Virus record (IMG/VR): IMGVR_UViG_3300046010_004062
Coordinates: 1-26,114 of that record
Length of the DNA: 26,114 bases
Reading direction: 5' to 3' (one strand)
From: a virus
Shown: positions 15,325 to 22,561 of the stretch, piece by piece
How the letters are laid out: the number at the start of each line of letters is the position of its first letter
Numbering within the stretch: position 1 is the first letter of the stretch
Translations under genes and position numbers: made by a program
Notes under the pieces: generated by a model
The model's input: only the letters and a program-made list of their open reading frames with translations
What the model was told of the DNA's origin: nothing
Database searches by the model: none

Positions 15325-16215
15325 ATGAATATTTTATTAGCATATCATTCTGTTCCTGAAAAGGATATTTGGAATACCCCAGTTGGAATTGGTAAATCTT
15401 TTCAAAAAAAGGGACATAATGTATTTTATGTCCCTAATTTAAATCCAAATAATTTAACTTTTGATAATATTTACACAAATATAAATGACGCTGATTTTAT
15501 TTTGTTTTGTTGGTGTGGTCCATCGGAATCTTTTGATTATGAAATAAAAAAATTAAAAAACAATACAAATAAAAAGATTTATCTGGAATTAGGTGACGAA
15601 CCACAAACTTTTTTATATAATCAAAAAAGAATATTTTTTGCGGATGGTCTATTAACACCTGATTTGAGATGTCATAAACACTATCAAAGCAAAGGATTTC
15701 CTTCTTATTGGTTAACGCATTGGTGTGATGATAAAATTTTTTATAAAAAAGAAAATTCAAACAAAAAAAATATTTGTGTTACAACATGCGGCAACAGGCC
15801 ATTTGTAGACAAATTATCTGAAAAATTTAAAGACCAATTTATTAATCAAAAAGTTTGGAATTATGATAATACAGATTTTTTTAATTCAGGAACTGTTTGT
15901 TATCAATATGCTAGATATGATGAAATTACAAGAAGATTATTTGAAGCGGGTGGTTGTGGAAACGCTATATTGACAAATAGAATCTCTCCTGAAAGTGGTA
16001 TTTACGAATTGTTTACAGAAGATGAAGATATGGCTTTTTTTTCAACCGAAGAAGAATGTCTTGCAAAAATGGACAAACTCTTAAATGACAGTGTTTATAG
16101 AAATAAACTTTCAACTAATTTGTATAAAAAAATAACAAGTAAACATATGGTTGGTAATAGAGTGGATGAAATTATACGAATTTATAATAACGATTCTTGT
16201 TTGCAAAAGGTATAA
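15325..16215 (+). CDS. GT-B glycosyltransferase, Glyco_trans_1_2/CgeB-like
   Basis: 296 residues. N-terminal strand MNILLAYHSVPEKDIW, a FILFCWCGPSESFDY segment, and a C-terminal module of the Glyco_trans_1_2 type: YARYDEITRRLFEAGGCGNA followed by ILTNRISPESG, ELFTEDEDM and AFFSTEEECL, with a final helical RVDEIIRIY. Such domains occur in spore-coat and surface-glycan transferases. Last gene of the cassette; 70 bases separate it from gene 55. Its upstream gap (AT-rich, no Shine-Dalgarno) suggests translation depends on coupling or on open AT-rich mRNA. Confidence 0.78.
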   Translation: MNILLAYHSVPEKDIWNTPVGIGKSFQKKGHNVFYVPNLNPNNLTFDNIYTNINDADFILFCWCGPSESFDYEIKKLKNNTNKKIYLELGDEPQTFLYNQKRIFFADGLLTPDLRCHKHYQSKGFPSYWLTHWCDDKIFYKKENSNKKNICVTTCGNRPFVDKLSEKFKDQFINQKVWNYDNTDFFNSGTVCYQYARYDEITRRLFEAGGCGNAILTNRISPESGIYELFTEDEDMAFFSTEEECLAKMDKLLNDSVYRNKLSTNLYKKITSKHMVGNRVDEIIRIYNNDSCLQKV

Positions 16216-16251
16216 AAAACTTCACTCGTATTTGTTATTGGTAATATATAT

Positions 16252-16279
16252 TTGATTATTTTCCATACCATGCTATAGT
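16252..16279 (+). promoter_or_regulatory. Possible sigma70-like promoter for gene 55
   Basis: TTGATT (4 of 6, 16252-16257) and TATAGT (5 of 6, 16274-16279) are 16 bases apart. Predicted start is at or near the GTG at 16286, giving an almost leaderless mRNA. The TATAGT -10 and the 16-base spacing match the uvsY promoter. Confidence 0.45.
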
Positions 16280-16285
16280 ATACAT

Positions 16286-16855
16286 GTGAAAAAAGCCAAA
16301 AAGAAAAAAGCCAAGCCATCGGATGCTGATTATGTAGACAATCAGCAGCTCTACGATGCCTTGGTTGAATACAAAAAGAAGTGCAAGGACGCAGATAACT
16401 CTGGAAGAAAGAAGCCAAAGTTACCAGATTACATCGGTGAGTGTGTATTGAAGATAGCAAGCCGATTGTCATATAGACCAAATTTTGCAAACTATTCCTA
16501 TAGAGACGAAATGGTATCTGATGCCGTTTTAAATTGCATAACATACATAGACAATTTTGATCCTAAGCGTTCAACCAGCCCATTTGGTTATCTAACCCAA
16601 ATTTGCTGGTTTTCTTTTGTGCGTATAATCAACAAAGAAAAGAAAGAAAAGTATGTTCAATATAAGTTTGCAGAACAACAGAACAACAAAGACTTTCAAA
16701 ATTGGTTCAATGAAACCTATGCTGGAATGGATATCGGAAGACGAGATTTTTTTGGTCTGACCGATTCCGACATGGTAAGGTTTGATGAAATGTGTCAGCC
16801 AAAAAAGGCAAAAAGAAAAAAGCGAAAGCCAAAGCCAGATCCGTTTGATCTATGA
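16286..16855 (+). CDS. 55: gp55-like late sigma factor
   Basis: Divergent sigma factor that replaces host sigma70 and directs RNA polymerase to TATAAATA late promoters, coupled to the sliding clamp. Family pattern: YVDNQQLYDALVEYKKK at about 15-31, YIGECVLKIASRLSYRPNFA, YRDEMVSDAVLNCITYIDNF, then SPFGYLTQICWFSFVRIINK, matching T4 gp55 in order and spacing. 189 residues (T4 185). Lys-rich at both ends; the terminal DPFDL may be the clamp-binding tip, by analogy. Start is GTG 16286; the only nearby ATG (16284) is followed directly by TGA in another frame, and the next in-frame ATG is deep in the domain. Overlaps gene 47 by ATGA. Confidence 0.93.
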   Translation: MKKAKKKKAKPSDADYVDNQQLYDALVEYKKKCKDADNSGRKKPKLPDYIGECVLKIASRLSYRPNFANYSYRDEMVSDAVLNCITYIDNFDPKRSTSPFGYLTQICWFSFVRIINKEKKEKYVQYKFAEQQNNKDFQNWFNETYAGMDIGRRDFFGLTDSDMVRFDEMCQPKKAKRKKRKPKPDPFDL

Positions 16856-17898
16856 AAGCAATAATTCTTAACGACACCCACTTTGGATACAAGAATGATT
16901 CGTGCATAGTTCTTGATTACTTCCTTGATTTCTTCACAGAAGAGTTGTTTCCTTACATGAAGGAGCACAACATCAAGACTATCTTCCATCTGGGGGATCT
17001 TTTTGACAGGAGAAAATATGTCAATTTTAAGACGCTTCACAGAGTTCAAAAAGAGTTTTTTGACCCATTACTTGAGATGGGTATCAAAGTCCACATCATC
17101 TGTGGAAACCATGATACCTATTATCGTAACACCAATGCAATCAATTCCTTGCAGGAACTCGCTGGACATTATTCGAATTGGTCAGTATATTCAGAGCCGA
17201 CCAATGTTCATCTTTCCTGCGGTTGTGTCGCACTACTCCCGTGGATAAACCCGGAAAACGAAGATCAAGCAGCAAAGTTTCTTGCAGACAACACCTGTTC
17301 GGTTTTGTTGGGCCATCTTGAACTTTTTGGATTTCAAAGCATCCGTGGTGTGTTTATAGAGCAAGGTTATGATCCCAAACATTTCGATAAGTTTGAGTAC
17401 GTTCTTACTGGGCATTATCACATTAAGTCTAGCCGTGACAATATTCATTATCTCGGAACGCAATACCAAATGGGCTTTTCTGACGTTTGGGAGGAAAAGG
17501 GCTTCCATGTCTTCGACTTTCAGGATCGTACTCTTGCATTTGTCAAGAATACCAGAAAGTTATTCCATACGATTGATTATGACGAAGACAACAAAGAAAA
17601 ACTAGATCATTCCCAGTTCAAGGATTGTTATGTGAAGATCTTCGTGAAAAACAAGACAAAACCTGTATTGTTTGAAAAATATCTAGACAAGTTCTATGAG
17701 GCTGGCGTTGCAGAGTTAGTGGTTGCAGAAGAAGTTTCGGCAAACCCGGAATTGGTGGCTGTGGACATTCACAAAGACACGCTGCAACTTCTGCACGAAG
17801 AAATAGAAACAATCAACGAGAAGTCAATTCAAAAACCGTTGCTTGCCGAGATCATAAATGCAGCTTACAATAATGCATTGTCCAAGGAAGAAGAATGA
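16852..17898 (+). CDS. 47: gp47-like recombination nuclease subunit (Mre11/SbcD type)
   Basis: Nuclease half of the gp46/gp47 complex, which resects double-strand ends for recombination and degrades host DNA in T4. All metal-binding motifs of the Mre11 phosphoesterase family are visible: LNDTHFG (6-12), HLGDLFDRR (46-54), CGNHDTY (84-90), LLGHLE (152-157) and LTGHYHIKS (185-193). 348 residues, close to T4 gp47 (339). Start codon inside the gene 55 stop (ATGA at 16852-16855) and stop overlaps the gene 46 start in the same way, so 55-47-46 form one coupled unit. Confidence 0.97.
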   Translation: MKAIILNDTHFGYKNDSCIVLDYFLDFFTEELFPYMKEHNIKTIFHLGDLFDRRKYVNFKTLHRVQKEFFDPLLEMGIKVHIICGNHDTYYRNTNAINSLQELAGHYSNWSVYSEPTNVHLSCGCVALLPWINPENEDQAAKFLADNTCSVLLGHLELFGFQSIRGVFIEQGYDPKHFDKFEYVLTGHYHIKSSRDNIHYLGTQYQMGFSDVWEEKGFHVFDFQDRTLAFVKNTRKLFHTIDYDEDNKEKLDHSQFKDCYVKIFVKNKTKPVLFEKYLDKFYEAGVAELVVAEEVSANPELVAVDIHKDTLQLLHEEIETINEKSIQKPLLAEIINAAYNNALSKEEE

Positions 17899-19616
17899 TT
17901 GAATTTGTATCAGTAAAGTTTAAAAACTTTGGATCATTCGGAAACAATTACTCCGAGATCAAACTAAACAACAACAAGACAACCTTGGTCACCGGGACAA
18001 ACGGGAACGGAAAGTCTTTTGCTCTTCTGGATTCCTTGTGCTTTGGATTATTCGGAAAGCCATTCCGCCCAATCAACATTCCTCAGTTGGTGAATTCAGT
18101 CAACAATCGCCATTGCATGGTTGAGATTGAATTCAAGCGGTCAGGATCAACATACATCGTCAAAAGAGGTCTAAGTCCAAAAATATTTGAGATCTACAAA
18201 GATGGTGAGATGCTTGATCAACATGCCAAGTCAAAGGATTACCAAGAACACTTTGAGGAACAGATTCTGGGCTTTGATTACGCAGCATTCAAGCAAGTCG
18301 TAATTCTAGGCAAGTCAAACTTTATTCCGTTCATGCAGTTGACACCCAATGAAAGACGAAAGATCATCGAAGGTCTTTTGGATCTTGATATTTTGGCTGA
18401 CATGAATGTCTATGTTCGTGGTGAACTCTCTAAACTCAAGACCGAGATATCTGAAGAAGAGAGTTTTGTAAAGATTGCCCATGAAAAGGTAAAGTCTTTA
18501 AATGAGCTAAAAACTCAGATCGATAACACCAAAAATTTGGAGTTAGCCGAATACGAAGATAAAATTGTAGAACTTAAAGAATCCGTAAAGTCAGAGGAAA
18601 CTTTTATTCGAAATAAAGTAACTGAACTTACAGATCTTGAAAATTTAAAGAAAGAACACAGTTCTAGGATCGCTTCTATGGCCGGGGTTCCCACAATGCA
18701 CTCCAAGGCACTGGAACTCCAAGAATCGCTTATAGGGCAAATAAACACTCTAGAAACAGATCCAAAGTGCACTTGCTGCGGTCAAACTTTGCCAGAAGAG
18801 GCCAGACAGAAGCATTTGGAGGAGAAAAGAGAAAAATTGGCTTCTTGTAAGAAATCCTTACAGGTTGGTGACAAAAAACTCAAAGAACTTGAAAATTTGA
18901 AGGTTGAAGTAGAAACTTTAAATCAAAAGATCTTGGAATTAAATATTTTGCAGGCACAGGGTGTCACCCGTAAGAATGGCTTCAACAATGAAATTTTGTC
19001 TTTGAATCAAAAAATTGCTAAAATAAAAAAGACCTCAAGTGAATCTGAGATCAATACAAAGATCGAAGAAGCAATTGCAGAAAAGGACAAACATGCCAAG
19101 GCTTTGGAGAGCGCCATCAGCAAACAAATTCACCACGACGTTGTTTACGACATTCTCAAGGATGGTGGGCTTAAGAGTCGCATCATCAAGCATTATGTTC
19201 CCATCATCAATGGACTCGTCAACAAGTTCCTCGGAAAACTCAATCTCTATGTTGACTTCCATATCGATGAGGAATTCAAGGAAACAATCAAGTCACGATA
19301 CCGAGATGCATTCTCATATTCCTCTTTCTCTGAGGGAGAGAAACAGCGTATCGATTTGGCCATTCTCCTGACTTGGAGAGAGATTGCAAAGATGAAGAAC
19401 AGCCTGAATTGCAATCTGCTCATCTTTGATGAGATTCTTGATTCTTCTTTGGATTCGACTGGAACTGAATCGTTCTTGAAGTTATTGAACAAGATGAAGA
19501 GCAAGTGTTCGATCTTCATCATCAGCCACAAGGCAGATGCGCTGACTGACAAGTTCGACCAACAGATGCAATTTGAGAAGAAAAACAACTTCTCAAGAAT
19601 CAAGGCTCAAGTCTAA
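17895..19616 (+). CDS. 46: gp46-like recombination ATPase subunit (Rad50/SbcC type)
   Basis: ATPase partner of gp47. Walker A GTNGNGKS at 34-41, Q-loop region VVILGKSNFIPFMQL near 135-149, long coiled-coil arms (about 175-285 and 300-405) broken by a zinc hook CTCC at 292-295, signature SSFSEGEKQRIDLA (476-489), Walker B LLIFDE (508-513), D-loop SSLD (517-520) and switch His 545. Complete at 573 residues (T4 560). ATGA overlap with gene 47. Its stop codon lies within the TCTAAATA box of the next gene. Confidence 0.97.
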   Translation: MIEFVSVKFKNFGSFGNNYSEIKLNNNKTTLVTGTNGNGKSFALLDSLCFGLFGKPFRPINIPQLVNSVNNRHCMVEIEFKRSGSTYIVKRGLSPKIFEIYKDGEMLDQHAKSKDYQEHFEEQILGFDYAAFKQVVILGKSNFIPFMQLTPNERRKIIEGLLDLDILADMNVYVRGELSKLKTEISEEESFVKIAHEKVKSLNELKTQIDNTKNLELAEYEDKIVELKESVKSEETFIRNKVTELTDLENLKKEHSSRIASMAGVPTMHSKALELQESLIGQINTLETDPKCTCCGQTLPEEARQKHLEEKREKLASCKKSLQVGDKKLKELENLKVEVETLNQKILELNILQAQGVTRKNGFNNEILSLNQKIAKIKKTSSESEINTKIEEAIAEKDKHAKALESAISKQIHHDVVYDILKDGGLKSRIIKHYVPIINGLVNKFLGKLNLYVDFHIDEEFKETIKSRYRDAFSYSSFSEGEKQRIDLAILLTWREIAKMKNSLNCNLLIFDEILDSSLDSTGTESFLKLLNKMKSKCSIFIISHKADALTDKFDQQMQFEKKNNFSRIKAQV

Positions 19617-19619
19617 ATA
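19612..19619 (+). promoter_or_regulatory. Probable late promoter overlapping the gene 46 stop
   Basis: TCTAAATA (two mismatches to TATAAATA, same CTAAATA core as the box before the capsid gene) ends 7 bases before the ATG at 19627, with no Shine-Dalgarno in between. It would give a late transcript with a leader of only a few bases. Confidence 0.5.
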
Positions 19620-19626
19620 TTATTGA

Positions 19627-19911
19627 ATGTTCAAAGGAAACTTTCAATTAAAGAACGCTTCCGGGAAACCCATTACTTATTCCAATGGGGATGTAGTGAT
19701 ATATCAGGGAAAGATGTATCAGTGCACAACCGAAACACAAAAGACCCCATTTCAAGCACCCCTTAATTGGAAATTTACTGGTTCTACAGAAATAGTTCAA
19801 TCCAGCGATCCACCATTGAATCCAAAAGTTGGTCAAATGTGGGGATCGACAAATGGAAAATTTTATATTTGGTTTGAGGACCCAGATGGTTCTCAATGGA
19901 TTGAAACTTGA
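19627..19911 (+). CDS. Small virion-like protein with carbohydrate-binding-type motifs
   Basis: 94 residues in two parts. Residues about 16-50 (YSNGDVVIYQGKMYQCTTET then LNWKFTG) resemble the chitin-binding/CBM5-12 type pattern in which conserved Tyr and Trp contact sugar. Residues about 60-92 (DPPLNPKVGQMWGSTNGKFY, then DGSQWIE) match a short motif frequent in phage tail-fibre and virion proteins. The gene is squeezed between gene 46 and the replication clamp region but has its own late-type box, so it is probably a late structural or attachment protein rather than a replication factor. No Shine-Dalgarno. Exact role unknown. Confidence 0.75.
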   Translation: MFKGNFQLKNASGKPITYSNGDVVIYQGKMYQCTTETQKTPFQAPLNWKFTGSTEIVQSSDPPLNPKVGQMWGSTNGKFYIWFEDPDGSQWIET

Positions 19912-19941
19912 TTTGCAAAAAACAGGAGTTATAATATCACC

Positions 19942-20094
19942 ATGAATGAAGACAGTTTTGAGAAATTCACTAATCGCCGCAAGAACAAGAAGACTGGATT
20001 GAGCCGCAAACAAGAAAAAAGACAAAAGCGGGGAAATCGCCATGAGAGCAAGCAGCAAGTGAATGACATGATATATCGTCGTGAAGAAGAATAA
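19942..20094 (+). CDS. Small basic protein, 50 residues, between gp46 and gp45
   Basis: Short frame from ATG 19942 to TAA 20092-20094, preceded by AGGAG at 19924-19928 (13 bases before the start, rather far). Composition is strongly basic: FEKFTNRRKNKKTGLSRKQ near the start, then KRQKRGNRHESKQ and an acidic end REEE. T4-like phages carry small genes (45.1, 45.2, rpbA) at this point next to gene 45, and the NRHESK segment has the look of a conserved small protein, but I cannot name it. A nucleic-acid-binding role is plausible from charge alone. It fills a gap that would otherwise be empty. Confidence 0.6.
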   Translation: MNEDSFEKFTNRRKNKKTGLSRKQEKRQKRGNRHESKQQVNDMIYRREEE

Positions 20095-20111
20095 TCTACA
20101 AAAGGATCTAT

Positions 20112-20783
20112 ATGAGTACTGTGACAAAAATGCGTTTGAGCAAAGAAACATTTAACATTCTAAAAAACTTCTCCTCCATCAATTCAAACATTCTCATCAA
20201 ACCTGGGAATGTGCTGAAGACTCGTTCGGCAGGAAGCAACATCTATGTCAAGGCCACCGTTCAGGAGGACTTTGACACCGAAATTTCCATCTGGGATCTC
20301 AACAAGTTCCTAGGTGTGGTCAGCATGTTCAACAATCCCGATCTTGAGTTCCATGATACTCATGTTGACATCTCCAACGGGCGTTCAAGCGTAAAGTATT
20401 ATTACGCAGAAAAGTCTCTGTTGACTGTTCCCACCAAGGACATCAACATGCCTGAAGTTCTCTTTTCATTCAATCTTGATGAGCAGGATCTTAGTGAAGT
20501 GATGAAGGCTGCTAGTATTCTTCAGGTCAGTGATCTGAAGATCATTGCTGGTGACGGTCATATTCGCCTTACCGTCGATGATTCCTCCAACAGCACATCA
20601 GACAGTTTTGAGATTGTGGTTGAGGAAAACTATAGTGGTCCTGACTATGAAGGAAACATCTCAATCAACGAGATCAAGTTCCTTCCCGGTTCCTACAAAG
20701 TAGAAGTCACGGATACCGTGGTTTCTAGGTTCACACACAGTTCCCAAGACATTACTTACTACATCGCAATCAACAAGGGATAA
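20112..20783 (+). CDS. 45: gp45-like sliding clamp
   Basis: Trimeric DNA clamp that tethers the replicative polymerase and, in T4-like phages, serves as the mobile activator of gp55-dependent late transcription. Recognised by N-terminal MRLSKETFNILKNFSSINSN (T4: KLSKDTTALLKNFATINSG), FDTEISIWDLNKFLGVVSMF, and the two-domain repeat ending PGSYKVEVTD. 223 residues, close to T4 (228). AAGGA lies 5 bases before ATG. Followed 2 bases later by gene 44, consistent with a clamp and clamp-loader operon. Confidence 0.96.
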   Translation: MSTVTKMRLSKETFNILKNFSSINSNILIKPGNVLKTRSAGSNIYVKATVQEDFDTEISIWDLNKFLGVVSMFNNPDLEFHDTHVDISNGRSSVKYYYAEKSLLTVPTKDINMPEVLFSFNLDEQDLSEVMKAASILQVSDLKIIAGDGHIRLTVDDSSNSTSDSFEIVVEENYSGPDYEGNISINEIKFLPGSYKVEVTDTVVSRFTHSSQDITYYIAINKG

Positions 20784-20785
20784 AA

Positions 20786-21730
20786 GTGACTGATATACGT
20801 GATATGTTGTGGGTGGAATCATACCGCCCACAAACGCTGTCTGATTGCATTCTTCCAATAGATCTAAAAAAGATTTTTGAGGGAATGGTAAAAGAGGGAT
20901 CTGTTCCCAATATGCTTTTGTACGGAAAGGCAGGTACGGGCAAGACTACGGTTGCCCGTGCCTTGGCAAAGGATGTTGGTTCAGAATACATTCTCATCAA
21001 CTGCTCGGAAGAAAATGGAATTGATACGCTGAGAACCAAGATTCGTCAATACGCATCGACGGTATCGCTGAATGGAAATCACAAGATAGTAGTTCTTGAT
21101 GAGTTTGACTATGCAAATCCTCAGTCAATTCAGCCAGCATTGCGTGGAGCCATAGAGGAATTCCACAAGAACTGCCGATTCATACTGACTTGCAATTACA
21201 AGAATCGCGTCATTGAACCTTTGCATTCCAGATGCACCGGGATTGATTTCACGATTCCCAATGCAGAAAAAGCACAAATTGCATCTGCAATGCTTGGTCG
21301 TGTGGAACATATTCTGACAACGGAAAAGGTTCCATATGAAAAGGCGGTCTTGGTCAACCTTGTCAAGAAGCATTTTCCTGACATGCGAAGAATCATCAAT
21401 GAACTCCAGAAGTATTCAAGTTCTGGAAAGATTGATGTTGGTATTCTTGCTCAAGGCAGCAGTGAATCGTACAAGGAACTCATCGGATTCATGAAGAACA
21501 AGGACTTTACTTCATGCAGAAAGTGGGTTGTACAGAATCTGGATCTGAATACGACAGAGTTTTTCAAGCGACTTTATACGGAACTATATACAGTCTTGAA
21601 ACCAAATTCAGTTCCACAAGCAATTTTAATTGTTGCTGAGTATCAATACAAAGCAGCTTTTGCATCAGACCAAGAAATCAATACAATGGCATTGATCGTA
21701 CAGATCATGATGGATTGTGAGTTTAACTGA
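20786..21730 (+). CDS. 44: gp44-like clamp loader large subunit
   Basis: AAA+ ATPase that with gp62 opens and loads the gp45 clamp. Motifs: WVESYRPQTLSDCILP (9-24), Walker A GKAGTGKT (47-54), Walker B VVLDEFD (102-108) and the arginine-finger SRC motif HSRC (147-150). 314 residues (T4 319). Start GTG at 20786 with AAGGG about 6 bases upstream, giving the family's normal N-terminus. Its TGA overlaps the gp62 ATG (TGATG), as expected for subunits made in fixed ratio. Confidence 0.96.
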   Translation: MTDIRDMLWVESYRPQTLSDCILPIDLKKIFEGMVKEGSVPNMLLYGKAGTGKTTVARALAKDVGSEYILINCSEENGIDTLRTKIRQYASTVSLNGNHKIVVLDEFDYANPQSIQPALRGAIEEFHKNCRFILTCNYKNRVIEPLHSRCTGIDFTIPNAEKAQIASAMLGRVEHILTTEKVPYEKAVLVNLVKKHFPDMRRIINELQKYSSSGKIDVGILAQGSSESYKELIGFMKNKDFTSCRKWVVQNLDLNTTEFFKRLYTELYTVLKPNSVPQAILIVAEYQYKAAFASDQEINTMALIVQIMMDCEFN

Positions 21731-22113
21731 TGGAATTAAAAGACTTTTTGAACAGCATAAATCACGACAAGAAAGCGCTGCTGGACAAGGACGAAAAGGA
21801 TGTTCGTCTTTATCCAGCCTTTGTCATCAATAAATGCTTGTCATACTTTCCAGATACATTGTTTCATGCAAACGAGATGAATTGTCACCCGTGGCTTGAT
21901 TCCAAATCCCAGTTTGATTTTTACAGACTATCCGTAAGAAAAAAGAAGCGTTTCTCTCATTGGATACGCAAGGATACCGAAGAAAATATTACGGTAATTA
22001 AACAGGTTTTCGGATACAACGACATGAAAGCCAGAGAAGTACTAAATATCCTTAGTACAACAGATATAGACAATTTAAAAGCATATCTAAACAAAGGTGG
22101 AACTGGTAAGTAG
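21730..22113 (+). CDS. 62: gp62-like clamp loader small subunit
   Basis: Small non-ATPase subunit completing the gp44/62 clamp loader. 127 residues, shorter than T4 gp62 (187) but like the short versions of other environmental T4-like phages. Signatures: AFVINKCLSYFPDTLFHANE, a QFDFYRLSVRKKKRFSHW segment, then FGYNDMKAREVLNIL and LKAYLNKGG. The ATG overlaps the gp44 stop (TGATG), which supports coupled translation. Directly upstream of regA. Confidence 0.88.
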   Translation: MELKDFLNSINHDKKALLDKDEKDVRLYPAFVINKCLSYFPDTLFHANEMNCHPWLDSKSQFDFYRLSVRKKKRFSHWIRKDTEENITVIKQVFGYNDMKAREVLNILSTTDIDNLKAYLNKGGTGK

Positions 22114-22127
22114 GAGTGAAAGCAGTT

Positions 22128-22553
22128 ATGTCAGATGTATCCGATAAAATATTCAATAATGTAGGCGTTCATGTAAATTTATTTGACCCTGAAGATTTCA
22201 TGGTTGTTCGTGAAACTTTGTCACGGATCGGCGTGTCACCAAAAGGCAAGAAAGTATTGTACCAATCTTGCCACCTGATTCACAAGAATGAATGTTACAT
22301 TGTTGCCCATTTCAAAGAACTTTTTGCCTTGGATGGCCTTCCATCAAATGTCTCGGAAGAAGACATCAAGAGAAGAAACGCAATCATAAAATTGCTGGAA
22401 GAATGGGAACTTCTTGAAGTTGTTGACAAGGAAAAAGTAAAAGACCGAATGCCCCTATCTGGTTTAAAGATAATTAAATATACAGAGAAAGAACAATGGG
22501 AATTGATACCCAAGTTCAATCCTGGATCTCTTCGTAAGTTTTTCAATACATAA
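22128..22553 (+). CDS. regA: RegA-like translational repressor
   Basis: Binds ribosome binding regions of early phage mRNAs and blocks their translation; in T4 its targets include the 44, 45 and regA messages. Recognisable from FDPEDFMVVRETLSRIG, KKVLYQSCHLIHKNECYIVA, HFKELFALDG, and EEDIKRRNAIIKLLEEWELL, in T4 RegA order, with the C-terminal EKEQWELIPKF. I prefer ATG 22128 because AGGAG (22112-22116) lies 11 bases before it; an in-frame GTG at 22116 overlaps that site. About 141 residues (T4 122). It ends the replication group: no DNA polymerase gene follows. Confidence 0.93.
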   Translation: MSDVSDKIFNNVGVHVNLFDPEDFMVVRETLSRIGVSPKGKKVLYQSCHLIHKNECYIVAHFKELFALDGLPSNVSEEDIKRRNAIIKLLEEWELLEVVDKEKVKDRMPLSGLKIIKYTEKEQWELIPKFNPGSLRKFFNT

Positions 22554-22561
22554 GGATGAAT

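Noticed and set aside
19648-20151. Minus-strand 167-codon frame over the 94- and 50-residue genes
   Set aside because: Hydrophobic antisense product, no ribosome binding site, and both plus-strand genes have better signals; membrane-like look comes from reversed Lys/Asn codons.
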